The notes: generated from the sequence alone by a model not told the origin. A stretch of 64,000 bases of DNA from Sequoia sempervirens (GCA_007258455.2 VDFB02373365.1:223361353-223425352); one strand, 5' to 3'. Numbered from the stretch's first letter, positions 1 through 11,990 are shown. Numbers and translations are program-made.

Positions 1-2349
1 GGACCAATTAAATCTCCTTTGGGTTTAAAATTAACATTCAAAGTTGGTTAAAATTGAGCCCACATATCCTCATTTTGAAATATTAGGTTTAAAATTGAAC
101 AAAACATTCCCAACACTTCAATTTGGTGCTTAAAATGAGCTCATTATGCTTGTCAAGGTTAAAATGAATGCATGTTTGATTTTCTTGTGTGTACTTGTGC
201 TTACCCTCTCCCCTTGCACTTTGTGCGATCTTGGGTGAAGAAAAGTTACACTCAAGTATACTTTTCTCCTTGGAAGTGCCTATCCTCTCCCCTTGCGCCT
301 CTTGGGAATCTTGGGTGACGAAAATCATTTTAAGCTTCACAATCTGTGTTATCTTTAGAGGGATTTCCTCCCAACTTGTGAGAGGGAACGACCCAAGTGG
401 TTCTTTCATTTTGGTCCACTATATAAATAAATTGGTGTTACAAAAGTCATTAACTAGCTGGTGTTGTTGTCTTATACTGACGAATGTCTCCCCTAGTATT
501 CGTGTGATAAGTCAAAACCCTTAGATGTTTCTAAGGGGTGGGAGGCCTCTTAATTGAGTGAATCACCACATGTATAGGCGCCAGTTTATCCTGAAAGTCT
601 TGATTAAGAACCTTTGTTAGTAGTGGCTCACCAATTTCATCTTCAAAGCATATTTTAAGGTAGTGCATTGGAATAGCACCGTTCCAAGAAGTTACTTACC
701 ATGTCCAATTTTTGGTTGAGGCAATACAGCAAATAGGGAAGGGACTCTTTTGCTTGGCGTGTCAAGACAGTACATTTCCTTGACATAGCCTATTTGTCCA
801 TTCCATCTTCATGGATTAATCATCTCTTAGGGGATGATGGTAAGCCTACTACGAAATACACACCCACTTGAGCTAGGATTGTAAATTCTTGTGAGCCAGT
901 TTAATACCTTTTTGGTTCCAAAACATTGCAAAATAAACATCAACAAGTTTTTCTCAAAATTTAAAACCTTTTGGTTTAAGCATGGATACCCTTTGAAAAG
1001 TCTTGATATTGATGCTTTTCCTAAGGATTTTTATCCTTAGAGACTTCCAAATATTTTGTCTTACATCTCAATCCATACTTCCTAAAGTTAACATAGGCAA
1101 CTAAGGCTCTAACTTCATGACTCTCATAAAATGGACCTTGTGAAATGAATGGTGTTTTTGACATAGACATTTTGTTTGAAACTAAAGCAAGACAAGCGTT
1201 TGTGGTAAGAAAAAAATCATTAATCAAGATAATCTCATAAATTGAACCCCACATATGCGCTTGATCTCTCACCTTATGACTATTTGGCATCTGATTTCTC
1301 CACTTAAACAACCAAACCTTACACCAGCTATCATACAACCAAACTTTGAGCTAATTGAAGGAGAACAAACAAAAATTTAGTTTGAGGAGCTTCACATTTG
1401 AGACAAAAGAAACACCAAACTATTGGAGAAACACAACAAACATCTTAGACAAAAAAGAGAAAAAAATTGATATTGTGGTCAGAGGGCCCGTATTATCGCC
1501 TGTATTACCACCTCCTACATGGCAATAGATATCCTCTTTTCAAAATAGAAAATCCCAAAAACAAACACACAATTGAACTCCGCACATAGGTTTTTCTTCA
1601 TGATCTCCCATAAAATAAAAATCCCCAAATGAAGGTCCACATTCTGCCATTTCAAACATAGACATCATAGTTTAAAGTTTCTCATAAAACGGGCCTTAAA
1701 ACTTTACCACAACTGGGACATCTTGTTAAGAAATTTTTATGTTCACCCTTTGTTGGGCGACCTAGATTTATATGTCCAAATTTTCCCTCTCAATTAAGTC
1801 AACATTGATCTTTTGGGTTGAATTACTCATAGGGTAAAGTATTTTTCTCACTACCTTGTTCTTGCAACACAATTGTCCATTCTAGGTTAACATCTTGGGT
1901 CAAACCATTTCATCCACCCTTCATCATATTTCACCTTTCACTTCACCAAACGTTATAAACTTTTGGACACACCAACACCTTTTGACTTAGATATCATCAA
2001 ACCAATCCTCTAACTTAGCTATGTTGTGTGTGAAATGGATCATTTTCCATGCACTTAGTTAAGTTGGTTATCACATTTTGTGGATAAATTTATCTTGAAA
2101 GTCACAAGTCTACCTTAAATATTTACAAGCTCATTAACACCCTTCATTAAAACATCAAATCTCTTTGTCTAAAAGTGTTATCCCAAAAGTTTACAAATCT
2201 CACTCCCCATATCATTCACCTTTTCATCTCCCACTCACATCATTGGTCCAAAATGACTTAGAGTGGCCCTCTTACCAAAATTTGAGTCAAGTAGAGAGTT
2301 TAAACATTACAAAACCCTACATAACTCTCCCATAGGTGACCCACAATTA
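1..2349 (+). other. T0 leader, non-coding
   Basis: No convincing protein is seen here on either strand. It lies directly upstream of the T0 gag start, so it is probably the 5' untranslated leader of that Ty3/gypsy element, with the LTR outside the window. Two short stretches around 200-310 resemble text in the G2 leader near 33470-33530 (a 'CCCCTTGCACTT' word followed by a 'CTGGG' or 'CTTGGG' word), which supports a shared leader type. A TATA-like string lies at about 418-430. The region is AT-rich and full of TTTAAAA words. Confidence 0.4.
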
Positions 2350-3810
2350 ATGGTAACAACAAGATCACAACATAAGAGAGACATGGAGAAAACCAAAGTC
2401 ACATCCACCACCAGTGATACCAGCCCTCAAGAATTTGCTCCAAGAGGTCATTCTACCCCCTCACAACAACCCCAAGATCCGGTGGGACCATATGAGGTAG
2501 AAGACGTTACAAACAATCCATTTGAGCTTACTAAAGTTCAAAAATCCTTGAGTATAAGCAAGAACTTCAAGCCTTAGAAAAAATGAATTCAATTCGCCCA
2601 TCTTTTACAACACAAACATTAACACAAGGTCTGACTTCATCTACACTTCAATCAACTCCATCACTAGGGCCAAATCGAACACAAACTCCTAGTCTTGCAA
2701 CTAGCCTTGCTAAGGACTTTGGTCACACTCTTCCTTTGGAAAGCAACACACTTGTGGGTACTCTGAACACTAATCCTCCCCAAAACACCAGTTGGACACC
2801 TACATTTGGTGATCCTCTTGTTCTTGAGCATCCCCTACATCCACATAAACCACTTATTCTCCATCATTCCATGAAAACCTCGACATATTGAGCACAACCA
2901 TCCTCATCCATCCCCACAAGTACCAAAAGTGTGCCTAACATCACGCAAGGTGGTATGGACCAAGTGTATCAAATGGACCAACAAGGGAATGTCAACACCC
3001 TTACACAAAATCAACCCTCAACGCAACAAGGGACATCTTTTTCTAACCACCCCATTGGTTCATTCATCCCATTGGTTTCACAAAAAACATCCATCCCATC
3101 CATCATCAACCCAAATCAAAACAACACCTTGGTAACAAATCCCATCAACTAAGATAATACCTTGGTCCCACATCAAATACAACAAGGGAAACCCTACCCA
3201 TCACTCATGAGAACCCTTTCAATCAATTTCAAGGTGCTAATATGCCATTACCATCGCAATACCAAATGTCATCATCATCATCGTTACCATTAGTTCCCCA
3301 CGTCATGCAAAATTAAATGCAACCTCAATCTTACATTCCTCCATCCCAATCCACCATCCTACAAGGAATGTTAAACCAAGGGAACCCTCAACCTCTCATC
3401 AACAACCTGCAACCCACTCAAACAATGAACACCTAAAACTCATTGTAGATGTCCCAACAACCAACTGATCCTACATTGCAAGTACTTGCTCTAGTCTTGC
3501 AACAAGCATAGCAGGATTATCAACAAGTTGTGCAACAACAACAAGCCCAACAAGTAGCTCTAGTAGCACAACAAAAAAATCAAATAGCCCTAGAATCACA
3601 ACAACAAAAACAACAACAACAACAACAAGAAGCCCTAGTAGCACAACAACAATAACAAGCTCAACAAGCAACCCTAGCAGCATAGCAACAACAACAAGCC
3701 CAACAAGTAGCCTTAACAAAACAACAGTAACAAGAAGCACAACAACAAGCCCTAGTGGCATAACAACAACAAGAGGCCCAACAACAATCCTCATGGCCCA
3801 ACAATAAGCA
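2350..3810 (+). pseudogene. gag: T0 gag, N-terminal part (broken)
   Basis: Start chosen at the ATG giving MVTTRSQHKRD, because the gags of T1 (MVPTRSQYKK) and G2 (MPVQTRSQAKK) begin with the same TRSQ-plus-basic motif. The first frame runs to a stop at 2577. Similar low-complexity, S/T/P/N/Q-rich text continues in other frames at 2583-2891 and 2931-3152. From about 3460 to 3810 the sequence is a run of CAA/CAG codons (Q- and A-rich) with several TAG/TAA breaks. The gag is cut at 3810 by the T1 LTR and resumes in the same Q-rich style at 60517. Gag forms the virus-like particle. This copy is dead: several stops, at least one frameshift and an insertion. Confidence 0.75.
3806..3810. repeat. T1 target site duplication, left copy
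   Basis: AAGCA immediately before the TG of the T1 LTR. The same five bases follow the CA end of the other LTR at 60517-60521. Five base pairs is the usual duplication length for plant Ty3/gypsy integrases, and the flanking T0 gag text continues across the two sites. Confidence 0.9.
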
Positions 3811-5083
3811 TGTGTGAACCCTAATCCTAAAACCTCGAAAACAATGAGAACAAACACATTAGATTAGAATTGCAAGTAAGAACAAGGATTCCCCATGAAA
3901 TCCATTTACAAAACTCAAATTAGGAAAATAAACAATGAAGAACACAATGGAAACAACAAAATATATTGAATCCTAATTTAAATTTGCAAACTCATGATCC
4001 CATGGGGGAATTGGTGCCAATTTGATGTGAAAATTGGCCCTTTCCCAATTCCTATGATGCAAGATTGATATGTGTTGATGAAGATTGATGAATGATCCAA
4101 TTTTTTGATGAAGATTGAGTGCTCCAAGCTAAAAACCTGCATAACCTAGCTAAGATTCAAGATTGATGGATGAAATTTGATAGATATTTGAGCATGGTAA
4201 CTTTGCATAATTTGTGGATGATAAAATGAGGATATGAGCTCTTTATTTATAGAATGCCAAGATGGATGAATGTCCAAATTTGAGCAATGTGGAACTAACA
4301 TTCATCCAATGGCAAGATGCCACTTGTCAATCTATGAGTGGATGGAGAATGTGCAAGTTTTGAGGATTGTGCCAATAAATGCATATTTTTGAATTTCAAA
4401 TTTGTTGAAATGACTTGCAAGAGGGAATGGAAAATGCAATAAATGCCACTTGGCTCAAGGCAAAGGATATGTAAGATGGAGTAAATTCCTTGTTGGATGT
4501 ACATGTCAACTTGGAATTTGAATTCAAACTTGGAGGAATATTCCAAAAGATGCCTTATTGAGGAAATAGAGGATTTAATAAATGAATTAAATCTATTTTC
4601 ATGTGCAAGTGGGAAAAGCTAGAGGATGAGACATGAATTAGAATTAATTTAATAAGAGATTAGATGATGTGACTTATTTGACTTAGATTTTAGGATTTAT
4701 TTAAATCAAATAATGAGAAGAATGTGATAAGAGATTAATTTAATAAAGAATTTGATTTATTTAATTAAAAGAGATGATGTTAGATTAAATTAAATAAGGA
4801 TTTAATTTATTTAACTTAATAGATAGACTTTAGAGATTTAATCAAATAAAATTAATTATTTAATTAAATAGGGATAATTAGATCGGATGGATTGATTTAA
4901 TTAACAAAAGAGAGTGACTTAATTAGATAAAATGATTTATTTAATTAAGGGAAGGAAATTGATGAATTTAATTAGATAGGGGAATTTGATTAAATGGTTA
5001 GACCGAGCGATGATTTAGGATGAATGATGTTAGTAGTCGGGATCAGATGCACAATGTCAATCGGTATATTTTACGTGTCTACA
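3811..5083 (-). repeat. T1 3' LTR
   Basis: Pairs with 59223-60516 almost base for base, apart from scattered substitutions and a roughly 20-base indel near 4640. By eye the copies differ by a few percent (not computed). Ends are TGTAGACA... and ...TTCACACA when read on the - strand. A - strand TATA-like box (TCTATAAATAAA) is at 4242-4253. The U3 half is built from TTTAATTAAA-like words. Confidence 0.92.
4242..4253 (-). promoter_or_regulatory. TATA-like box of T1 LTR
   Basis: TCTATAAATAAA on the - strand, conserved in the partner LTR at 59654-59665. Position and orientation fit the U3 promoter of a - strand element. Confidence 0.5.
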
Positions 5084-5098
5084 TTTTGCCCCTCTTTG
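5084..5098 (-). other. T1 polypurine tract
   Basis: On the - strand the bases directly before the LTR TG read CAAAGAGGGGCAAAA, a purine run with one C. Plant Ty3/gypsy elements prime plus-strand DNA synthesis from such tracts. This is the main evidence, with the genes, that 3811-5083 is the 3' LTR. Confidence 0.75.
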
Positions 5099-6052
5099 AA
5101 GCAATGCACTTGTTGCGTTGGTTCAAAGAATAAATGATCTCGATCAAAACCAAAAAAAATGATTATTTAAAATCTTGCCCCACTACTGCCTGGCGAGAGA
5201 AAATATGCCAATATATTTCCCCCTCGAGAGATTGGACAAAAATTTTAATTTTTGGGTGATCTCACAAAAAAAGAGGACAAGGTGCCCGACAGGTTCGAAA
5301 AGGCTCCAGGAGACCAAAAACATGTCTAAACACAATAAAATGATGTAAAAAAAGTCTCAACTAGATAGAAATATGTTGGAGGGTCCAAAACCCTAGTAGG
5401 ATAGCCAATTAGGGTAAAAAACCCTAATTTTCAAGCTTAAAAGGGGCCCAAGGGGTCACTTTCAAGTCATTTTCACACACTTCCATTAGCAACCTTGAGA
5501 TTTGAGCTCTAACCTCCTAATGATATGGTGCAATGACAACTTCCCCTGCACATTTTTGATCGAGTTCAGATGTACCAGTGGCCACCCAGCATCGGGGCCC
5601 CGGTAAGTGACCCTTGAACTTTGTTTCTCATTTTTCGTGCTTATTTAATGCTTTCAAAGTCAGTCATTCTGCAGCGGCACTATATAACGCCGCTCAGAAA
5701 TAAAACTACGTCACTCGGTATGATATTGCATCACGGTGGTGGAGTTTAGAGTTTGAAAACTCTGATGCTAAGCTCGTGGCTGGCAGACTGATTTGCAAAG
5801 TGCCACACAGCAGTGTCTTATTTGCTCAAAGTGCACCGCTGGGAGGGAAAGTGCACCGCGACGGTGCTATTTCAGCATTTTTTGCCCTAGCATTGGAGTT
5901 TTATTTGAAATCAAACTACGACACCTTCACAAATTCCAACGCTAGAGTGATTTCTTGGATGCTAGACGAATAATTTTTCAAATTTTTTAGCATGGTGACC
6001 TTCTTTGATGTAGGATGCGGTGAGGGAGCTCTTCTCCTGAGAGCATAGGTCA
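5099..6052 (+). other. Region between T1 3' LTR and PMD gene
   Basis: Upstream (+ strand) of the PMD-like gene. It holds a telobox-like AAACCCTAA at about 5419-5427 next to an inverted TTAGGG, and a good splice-donor-like string (CCCCGGTAAGTG) near 5596-5608. A 65-codon open frame at 5776-5973 (MAGRLICKV...) has no recognised domain; it could be a 5' exon or N-terminal part of the PMD gene, or chance. Words such as CAGCGGCAC and AGTGCACCG recur here and near the other inner end of T1 (58900-59130). Confidence 0.35.
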
Positions 6053-7263
6053 CTAGATTTGTTCGGTTACTTGTGGGATCTCAATGACAGAGATCAGGAT
6101 CGACTTCAGGATATGGGGTTGTGGTATATCACCTATGCAACACCCATCTGTACTCACCTAGGGATAATATCAGCGCTGGCCGAGAGATGGCACAACGAGA
6201 CCTCTTTGTTTCACCTTCCCACCGGCGAGGCCACCGTCACCTTGGAGGATGTTTGGCACATTTTGCGATTTTTGATTCATGGTCGACAGGTCATCTTTGA
6301 TATGGAGGAGGGGCGTAATGCCTGCCAAAGGGTCCTCGCCATAGAGGATTCCATTATATGCGAGGAGTAGATGGAGCTGGAGTGATATAGGACCTTGGCA
6401 CCTCCCTTCCACCTAGTTGTTGCGATAGTTATTTTAGGTCTCATTGCCCCAGACAGATGAGGCCAATACTTCAATCTCGGCTGGGGACATTGCTGGGAGC
6501 AGATGGTTCGTGATAGGCCAGTTCATTTTTCATGGGGCCTGTTCTTCTTGCCTCTTTGTATAGGGATCCACATGAGTATGTTTACATGGATGGCAGAGCG
6601 CTCGGAGTAGGCATTACACTTCTTCATATTTGGGCATGGGAGCACATTGTTGTCCTATGTCCATGCATTGTTCTAGTTCCAATGGTGCCAGATGATCCCC
6701 TCATATAGCGTTATAGAGGCAGTGTGTCCTTCACACACAGAGGTGAGCACAGGATCCCCTACTGGAGGAGGGTCCTCGATGAGATGCAGGTGTTCACATG
6801 GCGACCGTACCTTGGTCATCCCGGATGGGCTAGCAATGTAGAGCAGTTGTTCTATGCCCACAAGGACTAGTACATGCAGGGGTGGGAGCACACAATGATT
6901 GAGAGGTACTTACCTGGGCATGTGCAACATCAATTTGGTGAGCCCTAGGATTGGCCAGATGACGACTATGTGGCCATCTTCGCCCGCACCATGAAAAAAA
7001 TTTCATGGGGGTGGTATATTCTTGGCTCGAAGGTCGTTGACAATTTTAGACAGTTGGTGGCATGGCCGTGAGCCTACAATTAGGGGCCTGTAGATCCAGG
7101 CACAACACAGGCATACAGGGATTGGTTCTGGCCTCCCCTTCATTTGACTATTCCAGGTGCAGACCTCGATCGATGGAGGGTTAGAGGCCGAGGGGGAGAA
7201 TGAGGATGGAGGGGTGATGCTCAACAGGAGTGGCCGACCGAGCCTCTAGTTCAGCCAGGTCAT
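6053..7263 (+). pseudogene. Plant mobile domain (PMD) protein, antisense gene of T1, decayed
   Basis: Translation gives FGYLWDLNDRD, then ERWHNETSLFHLP followed by GEATVTLEDVWHILRF (6182-6268), which closely fits the PMD core pattern ERW-x-x-ET-x-x-FHLP-x-GE-x-TVTL-x-DV. After several stops and a frameshift near 6740 the family C-terminal part follows: YWRRVLDEMQVFTWRPYL (about 6757-6813) and MIERYLPGHVQHQFGEP (about 6895-6945). PMD proteins are plant nuclear factors (MAIN/MAIL) or transposon proteins. I infer a retrotransposon 'additional ORF', because it lies inside T1 between pol and the 3' LTR, on the opposite strand. Most internal stops look like CAG to TAG or CGA to TGA. It is cut at its far end by D1 at 7345. 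A decayed Mutator-derived PMD gene caught in T1 is the alternative. Confidence 0.75.
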
Positions 7264-7344
7264 GCAAATGTACCGATTCTAGATTAGTAGCAGGTGCCGC
7301 CAGGTGTGCCACCATGGGTTGGGGGCAAGGAACAGCCTCAGGTA

Positions 7345-8832
7345 TGTAAGGAAAGCTAGATGCAGAAACAACTCTCCTAACGTCAAAACCTCAAAGAAGA
7401 ATGTAGATATACTTTTAATTTTTCAATTTCAATTCAATTAAGATGCACTATGAAGTAGATAACAGAAATAGAGTATTTGACAATCACACAGGAACACCAG
7501 ATATACGTGGGAAAACCCTTACGGGAGAAAAACCCACCACACCAAGATAAATCACTTTGTATTACAGTAATGGAGATTACATACAAATGTTAGACTTATC
7601 TTTTTGGTGTCTGTTTACAACAACATTCACCATGAACAATCTTGTATAGGAACCTTCAAAATTACAATCTTTTCAGAATAGAATTCATTCTGATACAATT
7701 CAAACTATTCACACACAACTATTGATCAAACCAACCGAATCACTACAGAGATTACAAACTATATTCATGTCATTCCTGGCTATTGAGCTTCCTCACAGAA
7801 CTATCACAATGAACTGTCTCCCAACAGTTCCAATTTGGCTCCTCTGATTGGCCGAATACTAACCATGTAGATAGTCATCGCTCAGTCAAAGGAAACAAAC
7901 TTTGTTGGCATCTTGATGAGACATTAATAGTGTCTCAACGATGCTACAAAGTCTTCATATTGATGTCACCAAGAGTCATTTCTATCGGCAAGAGGTTTCA
8001 CCGAGCTTACAACTTGTATCGGCTTTAGTTTTCCTTTTGTCAAGACTATCGCTCTCACCAAGACATCCCAATGAGCTTTCTTGTGTTACACCGAGCTCAA
8101 GAGACTATCACTAAGACTTCCTTATGTCACTAGGACCTCACACCGATGTTCTCCACATGTATCGCTATCGCCCAGACTCATCGCTTTCCACAAGTCACAT
8201 AGACGTGAGTTTTCCATTTGGTAAGAGTATCGTTCTTCGCCAAGACCTCACGCCGAGTCACCACAGGTTATACCAAAGTCATGTTTTATACCAAGCTCCA
8301 AATAATAGATGGAAAGACATATCAATATCACCAAGAGGTTTCTCCGAGATCACACATGTCACCCGGAAGTCATCAACAGTCGCCAAGACATATCACCTTT
8401 TCCGAGAGTTCTTATCAAACACATATATATTACACCAAAGACCTCTCATCATTGGCGAGACTCACCAATGTCATTGGGACTTCATAGCGAGAACCTTTTA
8501 GTTATCCTAAAAACTTCAATATATAACATACTGTCGGTAGGACATTAGCTTTCGCTAGGACTTCACACCGAACAAAGTCTTTCAGCCAAAGGTCTTCCTG
8601 ATATACAATTGAATGGCCTATCGGCCAGAGATCTTCATAGGTGCTAAGAGGTCACACCGAAAGCAACCTGTCACAGCGATATGATCCTTCGGTGAGACAA
8701 AAAATAGGTCATAGCGACCTATACAAAACATGATGTTCCAAACTGCTAGTCAGCCAGACATAAGAACTGTCACACCGACTTGGCTCCAATGGAGGTTTCA
8801 ACCTGTGATGATTGAGGCATACTTTTCCAAAA
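7345..8832 (-). repeat. D1 3' LTR
   Basis: On the - strand it starts TTTTTGGAAAAGTATGCCTC, aligned to the C2 start TGTTGGAATATTGCCTC, and ends with CTTTCCTTACA, as do the C2 LTRs. The copia U5 signature (GGGTTTTTCTCCCGTAAGGG, - strand) is near 7511-7535. The U3 part is a patchwork of CACCGA/CCAAGA motifs like those of C2. Open frames at 8124-8548 are by-products of this repeat. Confidence 0.8.
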
Positions 8833-8846
8833 ATCTCCCACTTGAC
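8833..8846 (-). other. D1 polypurine tract
   Basis: GTCAAGTGGGAGAT on the - strand, directly before the LTR. It is the standard copia tract, shared with C2 (49840-49851 and 54738-54747). Confidence 0.85.
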
Positions 8847-8882
8847 GAAGATCACATAGGCACCTCTAGAGCACAATAAAAT

Positions 8883-9674
8883 TTAATGAAAATCATGGGA
8901 ACTAAGGCCCATTGAACTGGCACACCACCTAAATTTGTCTGTGCTCACTGGCTTCATCAATGAATCTGCAACATTCTCCAGAGTATCAACCTTTTCCAAA
9001 CTGACCTTTCCATCCTCCACCATATCTCATACAAATTGGTACTGTACATCAATATGTTTCGTCCTGGCATAGAAAGTTGGATTCTTTGCCAGACAAATTG
9101 CACTCTGACTGTCACATAAAATAGTTATTTCCCCTGCATCAAAACCAATGTTAGAACACAAATGTTTGAACCAAACTACTTCTTTAAAAGCATGAGTAGT
9201 TGCCATGTATTCAGCCTCCATAGTGGACAAAGTGACTATAGCCTGTCGCTTACTCATCCAACTCACAGCACCACCATTCAACATGAAAATGTATCCACTA
9301 GTGGACCTCCTGCTGTCAATGTCCCCTGCCCAATCAGAATCTACATATCCACGAATTCTGAGAGTCCTCTATGATTCAACCAAGTTCCCATGGTAACACA
9401 AAGCAAAATCTGAAGTTCCCTTCAAATATCTAAATACTCTCTTCATAGTATCACAATGTATCCTTCCAGGATTTGCCATAAACTGACTAAGAACTCCCAC
9501 TGCTTGGGCAATGTCTGGCCTTGTACAAACCATTGCATACATGAGACTGCCAACTGCACTAGCATAGGGTACACTAGTCATGTCCTCTATCTCAGTAGGA
9601 GATTTTGGACAATCCTCAACAAATAGCTTTGTTCCTTGCAAGACTCGAACCACTAGCTGTTTGCAATCATTCAT
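8883..9674 (-). pseudogene. pol: D1 copia pol, RT end and RNase H
   Basis: 9674-9369 encodes the RT C-terminus and connection (YASAVGSLMYAMVCTRPDIAQ, then VFRYLKGTSDF). After a frameshift at about 9285-9369, 9284-9027 encodes RNase H (SWMSKRQAIVTLSTMEAEYM, DSQSAICLAKNP, KHIDVQYQFV). The same reading continues beyond a TGA to DMVEDGKVSLEKVDTLENVA and WCASSMGL, the classic Tork-lineage pol end, stopping at 8883-8885. RNase H removes template RNA during reverse transcription. Integrase and gag would lie to the right but are lost in the gap. The RNase H catalytic acidic positions (E of EAEY, D of DSQSA) are intact; the gene is not. Confidence 0.9.
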
Positions 9675-9683
9675 ACAAAATCT

Positions 9684-9783
9684 NNNNNNNNNNNNNNNNN
9701 NNNNNNNNNNNNNNNNNNNNNNNNNNNNNNNNNNNNNNNNNNNNNNNNNNNNNNNNNNNNNNNNNNNNNNNNNNNNNNNNNNN
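9684..9783. other. Assembly gap, 100 N
   Basis: Exactly 100 N, a conventional placeholder for a gap of unknown size. D1 pol stops at it and unrelated AT-rich sequence follows, so an unknown amount of sequence is missing. Confidence 0.99.
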
Positions 9784-10551
9784 AATAATTAAACAGTTAC
9801 ACAAATCCATTCATTCTCATTTCATCATTTAAAATATCTATTAAACAATAACCATATTAATACCATATGCACATGTGACAATACATGTAATTAAAATGAT
9901 ATAAAGTGTTACATATTTCGATAGATACAACATAACATAACCAACTATTACAAATGACCGTTCTTGAATAATTACAAGGCCTGAATATACATCACATCCA
10001 AATGGGAGTAAAATACAACTTTCTGAACATACATCCCAAAAACCACATATACAAATTACACCAATGTCATCCCAACACACGCGGGAGACGATACATCCAT
10101 AAATACATTACATTTGGGGTATACCACATCTGGAACAAAGAATTACTGAATCTTCAACATCCACCAAAGAGCCCTGCAATAAAAGATACATCTGCAACAG
10201 AAAGGGAAACCCAATGGGGTGCGAAGCACGTTCCACCCAACCACCCCCGTGCTGAGAGTAGACAAGGAAGGGTCCCCGACCAAGCACGTCTAACAATAAC
10301 ACAATACTAACACCACACAGACAACTTAACATCAAAGGCCACTTAGAAACTCAACAATGACAACCAAAAGGCACAACATCAAGCCACTGCAGAACATAAA
10401 AAGTCACTATCACAACATCAACGAAACCCAAGACACAATATCAAGACTACTTCCAATAATGAATCAAAGACAAATTAATAAATCACTTCTAGAGGACTTC
10501 AGTAAATCAACACAAATAGAATGCTAGACGAGAGTGTCATCGCATGGTTTC

Positions 10552-10682
10552 ACATGGATTCTCCAGACAACCTATCACAAGGTGCCGCCTCCATCTCTAC
10601 ATGGATTCTCCAGACAACCAAGTTGAGGTGCTGCTTCCATCTATGGTTCTCCTGACAGCCTATCTCAAGGTGCCGCTCCATA
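10552..10682. repeat. Short tandem repeat, three units of about 45 bp
   Basis: ACATGGATTCTCCAGACAAC occurs at about 10552 and 10599. Each is followed by a variant of AGGTGCCGCCTCCAT, and a third, weaker unit starts near 10640 (GGTTCTCCTGACAGCC...GGTGCCGCTCCAT). Confidence 0.65.
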
Positions 10683-11776
10683 GGGTTACTCATGCAGAGT
10701 CATTAACCTTTCGTGAAGACAAGGCAATGACCTTGCCAACCACGGCCTTCTTAGTCCCCTTTAGTTTGTGATAGCACTAACAGGCAGATGAGGCTTTACA
10801 ATTATCTTATTAGTGTTTAACCCCCACCCGTGGTTTATTACTTAAGTTATCACTGATTAATCTAACTCTATGTGGGTTACCCTAATAGCCCCTTTGTGTG
10901 CCGGCCCCCATTAGAGCCACTCTCTCTAAACACTCGATCCCAAAATAACCAACACAAAAAAGGACTGCATCAGTAAGACATGATTGAACCAACATATGTA
11001 TCCTCCGCGAGGCATAACCATCTCACCATAACATATGAAACATAACCACAAATAGTGCAATCCAGGAGCAAACTAAATCATAACTAGGGTCAAATCACAG
11101 ACCAAACATCAAGTACGAGATCACAATTCATATTAGAAAACTCTGCCTCTGGAAGTCCTAAACACAACTTAGAATCCTATGACTTTAACTATAGGGTTTT
11201 CTACATGACCTAAACTCAACTTAAAGAAAATCACAAATAAATTAATTGAATAATTTTGAGAGAAAGCAATTACATAAACAATACTATAAGATGGTAATTC
11301 CAATACACAATAAATTTTGTCAAATAACTAAATCAACGATTTGAGAATATTTGATTCAAATTAAAACAATTCGTTTATTTCTAATCTTCCCAATTAAACT
11401 ATAATATTATATAATCTATACAAAAATTATCGTATTAAAGTTCATAAACACAACATATGACTTCCCAATATATAAATATAAATAAAATCTATAAACCAAA
11501 ATCATTTTATAAAGATTTATTAGTAAACCCATAATTAACCAATACATTTAAATTATAATTACACAACTTATCCCCAATTTTCTAATATATCTATAATATT
11601 ACCATTTTAAGAATTACCCAAATGTCCATATATATAAAATAATCATATAATAAAATAAATATAATCGTATTACAAAAGTTATTTTATAAAACAAATTCGA
11701 ATCAACCCATATTTGAATAATATATATAAAAATAAAAATCGAATTAAAACTTAATAAATAAATAATAAATATAAAC

Positions 11777-11808
<32 letters not shown>

Positions 11809-11990
11809 TTATATTAAATAATATATATAATAATTATATATTAAATTATATATATATATATATATAAATCTATAAACAAATCGAATCACCATTAAATTTA
11901 AAACGAATTAAACTAATATTAAAAATTTGAAATAAACTAATAAATAAAAAAGAAAGTTCATTACAGCCGTTGTCGGCTGTGGCAGGCCAC

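Larger units (their letters stand above)
7345..9683 (-). mobile_element. D1, Ty1/copia (Tork-type) element, 3' part
   Basis: Reads right to left: RT end, RNase H, pol stop, polypurine tract, 3' LTR. The left edge is sharp at 7345 (TGTAAGGAAAG), directly after T1 PMD-region sequence, so D1 inserted into T1. AGGTA at 7340-7344 should be half of its target duplication, but the other end lies in or beyond the N gap. LTR edge and polypurine region match the C2 family. Confidence 0.8.

Noticed and set aside
3471..3857. 128-codon hydrophobic Leu/Val-rich frame on the - strand
   Set aside because: It is the antisense of the CAA/CAG-rich T0 gag; the same holds for 42862-43176 opposite T1 gag.
6053..7263. 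PMD sequence as an active host MAIN/MAIL-like gene
   Set aside because: Many stops, a frameshift and truncation by D1, plus its position inside T1, make it a dead element gene.
8124..8548. Three overlapping frames of 79-125 codons
   Set aside because: They lie inside the D1 LTR and reflect its repetitive U3.
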